Positions 1-6,393 of a stretch of DNA of 8,573 nt are shown one piece after another. The notes under the pieces are model-generated. The model did no database searches, was not told the DNA's origin, and saw only the letters and a program-made list of their open reading frames with translations. Each line of letters begins with the position of its first letter. The stretch's first letter is position 1. Origin of the DNA: Spirochaetia bacterium UBA2205 (lineage in GTDB: Bacteria; Spirochaetota; UBA4802; UB4802); the NCBI GenBank assembly GCA_002328585.1, contig DCUV01000067.1, positions 1 to 8,573 on the forward strand. Direction: 5' to 3'. The translations under genes were made by a program, and so were the position numbers.

Positions 1-274
1 ATGTCATAAAGTTACTTTTATAATTAGAATATGCTGTATAGATAATGATAGGTACTTTTTTATCGCGTGATAAGATTTTACCCAGTGCTTCTATGCCATC
101 CATCTCGGGCATTCGTATATCAAGTATCACACAATCATATTTATTTGCCTTAACCTTATCAACGGCTTCCTTGCCATTGGCGGCTTGATCTACTTCATAT
201 CCCTCTTCTTGAAGTTCCATTGCATATAATTCCCTCTGATGCTGTTCATCTTCTACAATAAGAATTTTTTTCAT
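1..274 (-). CDS. Response regulator receiver domain (CheY/Spo0F-like), 3' end cut by window edge
   Basis: This is a phosphorylatable receiver domain, the likely target of the kinase encoded just upstream. Ninety-one residues are visible, beginning MKKILIVEDE. The acidic pocket is E8/D9, the phospho-acceptor is D52 in the context ILDIRMPEMDG, and the switch threonine is T80 in IIIYTAYS. This matches the receiver fold through beta-4. The conserved lysine of beta-5 and any output domain would lie beyond the left edge, so whether it is a stand-alone receiver or carries an effector domain cannot be seen. The start is secure: ATG at 274 has a strong GGGAGG ribosome-binding site five bases upstream. 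It lies 93 bp downstream of the histidine kinase stop on the same strand. The receiver-domain call is firm; the partner assignment rests on adjacency only. Confidence 0.95.
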   Translation of the reverse strand, partial: MKKILIVEDEQHQRELYAMELQEEGYEVDQAANGKEAVDKVKANKYDCVILDIRMPEMDGIEALGKILSRDKKVPIIIYTAYSNYKSNFMT

Positions 275-279
275 AACAA

Positions 280-285
280 CCTCCC
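280..285 (-). promoter_or_regulatory. Ribosome binding site of the receiver-domain gene
   Basis: GGGAGG on the minus strand, five bases before ATG 274. It is the strongest Shine-Dalgarno in the window and shows that this gene has independent ribosome loading, unlike the kinase and 224-residue genes upstream, which have no clear one. Confidence 0.8.
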
Positions 286-367
286 AATTGTGCTTTTATA
301 ATAATCAATGTATAGTGACCAGAAAAAAAATCAAAGACATTTTTTTATAAAAGTAAAAAAATAATAT

Positions 368-2410
368 TTAGGGTAATGGTATCGAAATGGTAAAAACAGC
401 ACCGCGTTCTTTATTTATAACTTTGATATCACCATTATGGTCAGATATAATTTTTTTAACTATTGCAAGCCCCAAGCCAACACCCGTTGTTTTTGTGGTG
501 TAAAATGGCTCAAAAATTCTGTATATATCTTCTTCTACAATTCCTGACCCTGTATCGCTTACTTCTATATAAACCTTTTTATCATCAGAATATGTTTTTA
601 CCTCAACTATTCCATACGGTTGAGTTGCATCCAGAGCATTTTGCAGCAGATTAAGCATAACCTGCTTCATCTGATTAAAATCTGATTTAATAAGCGGTAC
701 TTCTTGCAATTGTAGCGATAGTTCTACACGCCTTTCCTGAAAAAGGTTTGATAGTAATGATGCAGTATCGTCAATGATTTCGTTTATATTGTTAAAGCGC
801 AGCAAAAAAGGTGATGGTCGGGTAAAGTCCATCACATTAGCAAGGATCTTTTCCAGACGTTCAGTTTCGGTCATTATAATTTGAGCTGCTTTTTTTATTT
901 TTTGTATATCTACCTGCTGTGCATTGGCAGTCTGTAATATTCTTCGGGAATATCCTCCAACGGTTACCAGTGGATTCCTGATTTCATGCGCAATATGAGA
1001 AGCTATGCGCCCTATTGCTGCTAATTTTTCAGATTCAACAATTGCTTCCTGCCGATGTCTGATTTTTTCCATTTCCTGTTTTAATAATTCCAGGTTATTA
1101 TAGGTTTCAATTGAAAGTGCAGCCTGATAAGCAAATACTGTCAATAAATCAACACTATCATGGGTTATTGGCATTTGATTAAATTTATTATCTGCAATTA
1201 ATATGCCAATAATTTTATTAAGTGCAATAAGAGGTACAATGACAAATTCATTGACATCAATAAATTTTTTAATTTCATCATTTACTCGTTGATCGTGTAA
1301 GGCATCAGTGATATGAATTGTTTCACCTGATTGAAGTATTTGAGTAAAAATGGTATCTTCGTTTAAATCAAATGAGGTGCTTTCAACCTTTTCTTTCAGC
1401 AATCTACCATGAGCATCATCTCCATTTATTCCTCGGCTTAAAATTTCCTTTCCTTTTAAAGGATTTAAACTACTCCATATAGAAAAAGCTTCGTCAAGTG
1501 TATCAGGCCCAACTGACATCCTGCCATATAAAATATTGTTTTTATCATCCCGTAAGAAGAGCATTGCACGGTTAAATCCTAATCCTGTGCCGGATGTAAC
1601 CGCAGTCAAAATAGTACGCAAAATATGGTCAAGAGCATCATCTTTCTGAATTGTTCCGGATAGCTGTGTAATCAATGATATCTGGTAGTCCCGTTTTGTT
1701 TTATTGGTAACATCATCCATAACCATTATAATTTGCGGTTCATTGTTGGATATCATAAAGGATAATTTAATATCAGCTATAATACTAATACGGTTGTGCG
1801 ATATAAGATGAGCTTTTTCTAAAATTATTGATTCATGTGATGATTTAATTTCTTCAATTGCCTGCAATACCGTACCTGTTAGAAAATAAAAAATATCTGA
1901 TAAATTTTTTCCATTTACTTCGGAAGGGGAAAGTTGAAATTTATTTAAAAACAACTCGTTAGTAAAAATTATTTTATTGTTAAAGTCAAGCGCTACTATA
2001 TAAGCGTTCATCGAAAACATCATATTGGTATAGAGCTCGCGAAATTTATCTATCTCGTTTTTTTGCGATTTAATTATATTATCAAGATGGCGAGAGGCAA
2101 TAAGTAATTCACCATACATCTTTGAAAGTAAATCGTTACCTTTAACTTCATTTGACGGTTGGACAAAAATGCCTTTTTTAAAATTATCAACAACTGATAA
2201 TATCTTTCTAATATTATTAGTAAAAAAAACTTTATGGATGAGCCTGAAGATAATCAATAATGTTATCAGAGTAGCAGAGAGAATACAAGAAAGAACAATC
2301 ATGATAGTGTTTGTTTTCTGTAAATAGAGCATTATTGTAATACTAATGCTTGTTATAATAGTAAGGATCAAAATGACAGAAGCAAAAAGTTGTAGTTTTC
2401 TTTCATTCAT
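368..2410 (-). CDS. Membrane-anchored PAS-GAF sensor histidine kinase
   Basis: This 680-residue kinase autophosphorylates on histidine and would pass phosphate to a receiver, probably the one encoded next. Two membrane helices (about 9-30 and 36-58) are separated by only a short loop, so there is almost no extracytoplasmic sensor. A HAMP-like linker follows (about 58-113). Next come a PAS domain (about 123-235), with NNKIIFTNELFL typical of its core, and a GAF domain (about 245-437) containing GLGFNRAMLFL and a later MSVGP stretch. The HisKA H-box is SHIAHEIRNP, with H475 as phospho-acceptor. The ATPase domain has the N-box around N591 (LLQNALDA), the G1 box SDTGSG (618-623), the F-box FEPFYTTK (633-640) and the G2 box GVGLGL (643-648). 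All catalytic boxes are intact. ATG 2410 is the first possible start, because an in-frame TAG lies two codons upstream; no Shine-Dalgarno is evident. It follows the 224-residue gene by 21 bp. The ligand is not deducible, but the architecture favours cytoplasmic sensing through PAS/GAF. Confidence 0.95.
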   Translation of the reverse strand: MNERKLQLFASVILILTIITSISITIMLYLQKTNTIMIVLSCILSATLITLLIIFRLIHKVFFTNNIRKILSVVDNFKKGIFVQPSNEVKGNDLLSKMYGELLIASRHLDNIIKSQKNEIDKFRELYTNMMFSMNAYIVALDFNNKIIFTNELFLNKFQLSPSEVNGKNLSDIFYFLTGTVLQAIEEIKSSHESIILEKAHLISHNRISIIADIKLSFMISNNEPQIIMVMDDVTNKTKRDYQISLITQLSGTIQKDDALDHILRTILTAVTSGTGLGFNRAMLFLRDDKNNILYGRMSVGPDTLDEAFSIWSSLNPLKGKEILSRGINGDDAHGRLLKEKVESTSFDLNEDTIFTQILQSGETIHITDALHDQRVNDEIKKFIDVNEFVIVPLIALNKIIGILIADNKFNQMPITHDSVDLLTVFAYQAALSIETYNNLELLKQEMEKIRHRQEAIVESEKLAAIGRIASHIAHEIRNPLVTVGGYSRRILQTANAQQVDIQKIKKAAQIIMTETERLEKILANVMDFTRPSPFLLRFNNINEIIDDTASLLSNLFQERRVELSLQLQEVPLIKSDFNQMKQVMLNLLQNALDATQPYGIVEVKTYSDDKKVYIEVSDTGSGIVEEDIYRIFEPFYTTKTTGVGLGLAIVKKIISDHNGDIKVINKERGAVFTISIPLP

Positions 2411-2431
2411 GCACTATATCACAGCCTATCA

Positions 2432-3106
2432 TTACTTTGGAATCTCTTCCATGAAGTATGGTTTTGTATATTCATTGATAATCTTTGTCAATAGCCGGTG
2501 CCACACCTTCATGGTATTGTCAAAATGAAATAGTATTGCTCCTTTTAAGAAGGATTTTGGTTTTAAACCATCATGGGTTATGTCGAGCAATCTGATATAA
2601 GGGTCAAATTTTTTTATTTCATTATACATTGAGACTTCCTGGGCAACGTTTTTTACCGGAATATAACCAACAACAACTAACTTTGGTGAAAGCCCCTTTT
2701 CAAACAATTTAAAAAGCTCATGAAAATTTGGCACTACATCAATAAAAGGTTTGTATATACCACCTCCGATGTTACCGATTGTTTCGATAAGTTGCATAGA
2801 AAAATCCTTGCCTGCCATTGATTCCGAATAGGTAACTATTGCTATTCCTTCATCAGAGCTGAATATTTTAAAATCGGTATCAGGTTTAAAATTTCGCTGT
2901 AGCAATTTAATAACGGATATATTAATATCATGAGCTTTTTCAACAATTATATTGCCATATATATCTTTTAAATCCTCGCGTGAAACCACAAATCTTCTTC
3001 GTTTGGAATACTGATTCATTAATCGGAAAGCTTTAACCAGCTCTTCCAGTTCAGTAAGATTTGCGACACCAACACGTAATATATTAATCTGCTTTTTTTC
3101 TTCCAT
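2432..3106 (-). CDS. Unrecognised 224-residue cytoplasmic protein, first gene of the two-component unit
   Basis: I do not recognise this protein. It has no signal peptide and no membrane helix. A basic run (SKRRR, 34-38) follows an N-terminal helix-like segment. The C-terminal half alternates strand- and helix-like stretches: PKLVVVGYIP at 141-150, then a helix, then IRLLDIT at 171-177. That pattern suggests an alpha/beta fold, but no receiver or nucleotide-binding signature is complete. A GNIGGG stretch (111-116) is the only glycine-rich segment. The first usable start is ATG 3106, because an in-frame TAG lies three codons upstream (3113-3115) and the two codons between are ATA and TTC. There is no Shine-Dalgarno, and a possible promoter lies very close to the start. 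It ends 21 bp before the histidine kinase on the same strand, so co-transcription is likely. A role as accessory input or output of that kinase is inferred from position only. The coding call itself is strong, given its length, ordinary composition and operon fit. Confidence 0.85.
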   Translation of the reverse strand: MEEKKQINILRVGVANLTELEELVKAFRLMNQYSKRRRFVVSREDLKDIYGNIIVEKAHDINISVIKLLQRNFKPDTDFKIFSSDEGIAIVTYSESMAGKDFSMQLIETIGNIGGGIYKPFIDVVPNFHELFKLFEKGLSPKLVVVGYIPVKNVAQEVSMYNEIKKFDPYIRLLDITHDGLKPKSFLKGAILFHFDNTMKVWHRLLTKIINEYTKPYFMEEIPK

Positions 3107-3113
3107 GAATATC

Positions 3114-3127
3114 TATACTATATACTA
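3114..3127. repeat. Tandem 7-bp repeat (TATACTA x2)
   Basis: Two adjacent perfect copies of TATACTA (read on the plus strand) sit immediately upstream of the 224-residue gene and coincide with its putative -10 region. They could be a direct-repeat operator, a slippage-prone spot or simple AT-rich chance sequence. Confidence 0.45.
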
Positions 3128-3143
3128 TAGTAAATTTTTTCAA
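3117..3143 (-). promoter_or_regulatory. Possible promoter for the two-component unit
   Basis: On the minus strand, TTGAAA (3143-3138) resembles a -35 box. A -10-like hexamer follows, either TATAGT at 3122-3117 (15-bp spacing) or TAGTAT at 3120-3115 (17-bp spacing). Either choice would start transcription only a few bases from ATG 3106, giving a very short or absent leader, which agrees with the missing Shine-Dalgarno. The region is so AT-rich that such matches arise by chance, so this is weak. Confidence 0.3.
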
Positions 3144-3313
3144 TGAAAATACAACAATAAATATTGAAAATATATATATGAAACATATAATAATATAGCA
3201 CTCATTATCAAATTCATACAGCGCAATTATTTTTAATAATAGTGCTCCAATAAAATTTTGAATAACACTTTGTTCAGGATTTACCAATACATGCAACATT
3301 TATTTATCATTCT

Positions 3314-3332
3314 ATGTTTATCATATAAACAT
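3314..3332. promoter_or_regulatory. 19-bp inverted repeat upstream of rdgB, possible operator
   Basis: ATGTTTAT and ATAAACAT are perfect reverse complements, eight bases each, separated by CAT. The dyad ends 16 bases before the rdgB ATG and six bases before its Shine-Dalgarno. A compact symmetric site of this size suits a dimeric regulator. As RNA, the stem is mostly A-U with a three-base loop, so it would be weak and is not a terminator. The repeat is seen directly; its function is inference. Confidence 0.5.
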
Positions 3333-3338
3333 TAAGTG

Positions 3339-3345
3339 AAGGGGA
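3339..3345 (+). promoter_or_regulatory. Ribosome binding site of rdgB
   Basis: AAGGGGA lies just before ATG 3349, with four bases between GGGG and the start codon. It fixes the rdgB start and gives a spacing reference for judging the TTG start at 7311. Confidence 0.75.
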
Positions 3346-3348
3346 ACC

Positions 3349-3954
3349 ATGGATGTTGTTGTTGCTACAAGAAACAATGGAAAAATGAAAGAAATTGTTG
3401 CTTTTGATATTCCTTCGGTTATTTTTACTTCACTTGATGCATATCCTGAAATTGGAGAAATTGAAGAAACAGGGGCAACATTTGCCGAAAATGCACTAAT
3501 AAAAGCCCGCTATGTTTGTGCTGTTAGTGGTTTGCCAGCACTTGCTGATGATTCAGGGCTTGTGATTGATGCATTGCATGGTGAGCCAGGCGTATATTCT
3601 GCCCGGTATGGCAATTGTGCAACGGATGATGATCGTTGCAGGCTTGTACTTTCAAAGATGATCGATGTTCCGTGTGATAAGCGGACAGCCCGTTTTATCT
3701 GTGTCATGGCGTTGGTATTCCCTGATGGCAAAGAATATATCGAAGAGGGTATATGCCATGGCTTTATTGCTACACAGCCTGCTGGTGATAACGGGTTTGG
3801 TTATGATCCAATATTTTATCTCCCTGATTTTGATAAAACAATGGCGCAACTTCCTCTGTCAGTAAAAAATACTATAAGCCATAGGGCAAAAGCATTGCAA
3901 AAGGTAAAAAATCTATTACAGTTGATAGTGAGGCAGGAATCCAGTGAGCAGTAA
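3349..3954 (+). CDS. rdgB: XTP/dITP pyrophosphatase (non-canonical purine NTPase, RdgB/HAM1 family)
   Basis: This enzyme hydrolyses dITP, ITP and XTP to the monophosphate and pyrophosphate, cleansing the cytoplasmic nucleotide pool so that deaminated purines are not built into DNA or RNA. At 201 residues it has the usual family length. Family signatures are in order: the N-terminal phosphate-binding ATRNNGK (6-12), FAENALIKA (45-53), the catalytic LADDSGL (65-71) with D68 as the likely general base, GVYSARYG (81-88), GFGYDPIF (149-156) and ISHRAKAL (176-183). None of the expected residues is missing. It opens a plus-strand operon, and its last 11 bases overlap the GTG start of the lipoprotein gene. 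Pairing with nth downstream groups two DNA-protection functions. Confidence 0.96.
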   Translation: MDVVVATRNNGKMKEIVAFDIPSVIFTSLDAYPEIGEIEETGATFAENALIKARYVCAVSGLPALADDSGLVIDALHGEPGVYSARYGNCATDDDRCRLVLSKMIDVPCDKRTARFICVMALVFPDGKEYIEEGICHGFIATQPAGDNGFGYDPIFYLPDFDKTMAQLPLSVKNTISHRAKALQKVKNLLQLIVRQESSEQ

Positions 3955-4474
3955 AACCTTAACAATTTTTTGCGCTGGTTTGGTATTGATATATTTACAG
4001 TGTACTACAACAAAGAATGTAAAACACAAACACCACTGGCGTTTTAATGATCCGTATATCAATCAAACAATAATAAGTGGCTGGGAACACATCAATAAAC
4101 GGCATTATGAGTGGGCTATGCTGGATTTTACTCGTCTAATACAAAAAAACTATATTGATTACGATATCCTGTTTGGTGCTGGACTGGCTTGCTATTATAT
4201 GAATGATACTGTCAAAGCAATAGATTATTGTACAGGAGCTATCGAACAAAACCCACAGCACTTTGAGGCATATTTTTGCAGGGCACAATGTTACCTGGCT
4301 TTGAACAACAAAAAAAAAGCACTGGATGATCTGCATACCGTTGCGGCAATGGAATTAAACCAGCCATTTATTTGTGGGTATTACATCGACAATGATGATT
4401 TAGCGGATGATATAGCATTACAGGAAAGAAAAAAAGAGGCACAAAAAATAATTGTGGCGATAGTTCATGATTGA
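3944..4474 (+). CDS. Small TPR protein, probable lipoprotein
   Basis: This 176-residue protein begins with a short charged start (MSSK) and a hydrophobic stretch (about 5-18), then cysteine C20 followed by TTTK. This resembles a lipoprotein signal, but the residues before the cysteine (Y-L-Q) are a poor match to the usual lipobox, so lipidation is only probable. About three tetratricopeptide-type helix pairs follow (about 40-72, 73-106 and 107-140). The best matches are LFGAGLACYYMNDTVKAIDY (76-95) and AYFCRAQCYLALNNKKKALD (109-128). TPRs bind protein partners, and the partner here is unknown. The start is GTG 3944, supported by CAGGA five bases upstream (3934-3938). The gene overlaps rdgB by 11 nt at its start and nth by 8 nt at its end, so all three are likely co-translated. 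If the signal works, the protein sits on the membrane surface, apart from its two cytoplasmic operon partners. Confidence 0.85.
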   Translation: MSSKTLTIFCAGLVLIYLQCTTTKNVKHKHHWRFNDPYINQTIISGWEHINKRHYEWAMLDFTRLIQKNYIDYDILFGAGLACYYMNDTVKAIDYCTGAIEQNPQHFEAYFCRAQCYLALNNKKKALDDLHTVAAMELNQPFICGYYIDNDDLADDIALQERKKEAQKIIVAIVHD

Positions 4475-5102
4475 TAGAGGCACATCAAAAAAAATAATCA
4501 CACGGTTAAAAAAAGAATATCCTGATGTTGCTCCGCCATTAAAATATATCAATATATACCAGCTCTGTATTGCTGTTGTTTTATCAGCACAGACAACAGA
4601 CAATCAGGTGAACAGGGTAACACCAATATTGTTCAAAAGGTATGGTGATTTTGCTGCTATGGCTTTTGCCGATGTCAATGAAGTTGAACACATAATAAAA
4701 CCAACAGGATTTTATCATACCAAGGCAAAACATATTATTGCTTTGTCGCAACAGGTTATTGAAAAGTTTCATGGGAATCTGCCGGCAGATAGGAGCAAGC
4801 TCATGAGTTTGCCAGGTATAGGAAGAAAATCGGCTAATGTGATTTTAGCTATGGGATTTAACGTTCCAGCAATACCGGTGGATACACATGTAGCCAGAGT
4901 TGCTCTTAGGATTGGTTATTGCAGTTCAAAAAAAGTTTATGAAATTGAAACCATGTTAATGGAAAGCATTGATGAATCAGAATGGATCACTGCCCATTTT
5001 CTTTTTATTTACCATGGCAGGAATACCTGCATGGCAAGAAAACCTCAATGCAGCAATTGCCCCATTACTGTATGGTGTTCTTTTGAAAATAAAAATCTTT
5101 GA
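4467..5102 (+). CDS. nth: Endonuclease III (DNA glycosylase/AP lyase)
   Basis: Nth removes oxidised pyrimidines such as thymine glycol from DNA and nicks the resulting abasic site by beta-elimination, in base excision repair. At 211 residues it is the normal length. The N-terminal signature LSAQTTDNQVN (39-49) is present. The helix-hairpin-helix is LPGIGRKSANVIL (115-127) and carries the Schiff-base lysine K121. The catalytic aspartate is D139 in VDTHVARVALRIG. The C-terminal iron-sulphur loop has C188, C195, C198 and C204 with the classic C-x6-C-x2-C-x5-C spacing, so the 4Fe-4S cluster is retained. The start ATG 4467 overlaps the lipoprotein stop by 8 nt and has only a weak Shine-Dalgarno, consistent with translational coupling. 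Its last 38 bases overlap the 3' end of a converging membrane-protein gene, including the codon for C204. Confidence 0.96.
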   Translation: MIDRGTSKKIITRLKKEYPDVAPPLKYINIYQLCIAVVLSAQTTDNQVNRVTPILFKRYGDFAAMAFADVNEVEHIIKPTGFYHTKAKHIIALSQQVIEKFHGNLPADRSKLMSLPGIGRKSANVILAMGFNVPAIPVDTHVARVALRIGYCSSKKVYEIETMLMESIDESEWITAHFLFIYHGRNTCMARKPQCSNCPITVWCSFENKNL

Positions 5103-6384
5103 TTGCCCTTAATACTTTTGGATTATTATAGGGAAGATTGAGCTGTGATGAAAAATTTTTGCCGGTGATTTTTGTTATGGTGCTATATGCTGTTGATGAC
5201 ATAGTCTCATTGATATCGGTACAATGAGGCAATAAAAGTGGTATATAGATCATTTTGTTATGATGTTGCATAACATTCATTGCCCAGATTTTAAACGACA
5301 TATTTCCCTTTTCAAATAAATCAATTATCTTTTGTTCCTTCCCATCGGCAAAACGTGCAGCAAGCTGTGCTAAATGTTGAGCCGATTGCAATTTCTGGTT
5401 GTGAATTATGGAAGCATTATAAGCATAATCAATTATGGAATCAAAGGGGATATTTATTTCTTTTTGCAATAAATGCAATGCGATATCATCTGACATTTCA
5501 ATGGTATCGGTAAAAAGAAGTCTTAACCATTCATCATAGGTGAAGTCAAGGGGTATCCCTAAAAAGGTAAGGTATGTAGAATATAGAGTAAAATCTTTAT
5601 AGTTCAGTGATGTTATTATGGATTCCTTAAGATTGTCTAATTTCCAATGTATTCCATATCGTAGCAATTTTATTGATATCTCGTTTTTTGTTTTTGGTTC
5701 TTCAGCTTGATAGTATAACATAATATATGTGCTCATAGCCCCTGTTATTAATAGTATTCCAGTAATTAATGATATAGCTGCTATTGAAAGTATATGTAAT
5801 TGAAAATATTCAAACAGTAAGACGGCTGTAATGGTTGCAACCTTTATTGTTTTGAAAATAATAAGCCCCCATCCGGCAATGATAGTATCGTATACTGCTT
5901 TATCTAAAAAATAAAAGGCAATTGATGCTCCAATAAATATAGGAATGGCTAATGAAGGTTTTAATCTATAGCGTAACACAATAAAAAGAATTAATGAATA
6001 AAATACAATGTTGGTAAAGCGTCCATCTAAAATGCCAAAGTATCCTGCATATGGCCAGTTGCTTTTATTTATAGTGTCAATTAAAGAATGAAGAGTGGAT
6101 ACAAAGTAAATAAATAAAAATGGAATAAGGCGAGTTTCAAAAAATAATAAAAAGTTTGCATAAGAACGATATCGTTTTTGGTATATGGTTTTGTACTGTT
6201 CAATATCAATTTGCGTGTAGTTGAATATACAAAAAAATGAAAATAAAAAAGAATATGAACGGACAATAATGTCAATACCATACCAGTCGAAGAATAATTT
6301 TGAATATATGTTATAGAGTAATAACAAAAATAGGATAATTAAAAAGATACTGAGCTTTCTAATCTGTTCTAATGTGATTATCAT
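5065..6384 (-). CDS. Unrecognised multi-pass membrane protein with helical-repeat-like C-terminal domain
   Basis: I do not recognise this 439-residue protein. The N-terminal half is strongly hydrophobic, with about six or seven membrane helices: roughly 11-31, 36-57, 76-98, 122-138, 143-160, 168-190 and 197-224. From about 226 to the end it is soluble and almost wholly helical in character. Near the end, AYSTITKITGKNF (399-411) resembles the way HEAT-type repeat domains often finish, so a partner-binding platform is plausible but unproven. No enzyme motif is evident. ATG 6384 lies nine bases after the stop of the 305-residue gene, with no clear Shine-Dalgarno, so the two are probably translated in sequence. 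Its 3' end overlaps nth by 38 bp in convergent orientation, with no visible terminator. It is visibly more AT-rich than the housekeeping genes, in part because Phe, Ile and Tyr codons dominate. Confidence 0.85.
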   Translation of the reverse strand: MIITLEQIRKLSIFLIILFLLLLYNIYSKLFFDWYGIDIIVRSYSFLFSFFCIFNYTQIDIEQYKTIYQKRYRSYANFLLFFETRLIPFLFIYFVSTLHSLIDTINKSNWPYAGYFGILDGRFTNIVFYSLILFIVLRYRLKPSLAIPIFIGASIAFYFLDKAVYDTIIAGWGLIIFKTIKVATITAVLLFEYFQLHILSIAAISLITGILLITGAMSTYIMLYYQAEEPKTKNEISIKLLRYGIHWKLDNLKESIITSLNYKDFTLYSTYLTFLGIPLDFTYDEWLRLLFTDTIEMSDDIALHLLQKEINIPFDSIIDYAYNASIIHNQKLQSAQHLAQLAARFADGKEQKIIDLFEKGNMSFKIWAMNVMQHHNKMIYIPLLLPHCTDINETMSSTAYSTITKITGKNFSSQLNLPYNNPKVLRAIKDFYFQKNTIQ

Positions 6385-6393
6385 ACATTCATA

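Noticed and set aside
324..346. AAAAAAAT / ATTTTTTT inverted repeat with 7-base loop between the kinase and receiver genes, as a terminator
   Set aside because: The stem is entirely A-T and would be too weak for an intrinsic terminator. The receiver gene also continues in the same direction downstream.
3084..3299. Minus-strand open frame of 71 codons with a hydrophobic stretch, in the divergent gap
   Set aside because: It overlaps the start of the 224-residue gene, has no ribosome-binding site, and its hydrophobic translation is what AT-rich noncoding sequence gives by chance. A small membrane protein is not excluded.
3510..3865. Overlapping open frames on both strands inside rdgB
   Set aside because: They are shadows of a firmly identified gene with intact family motifs.
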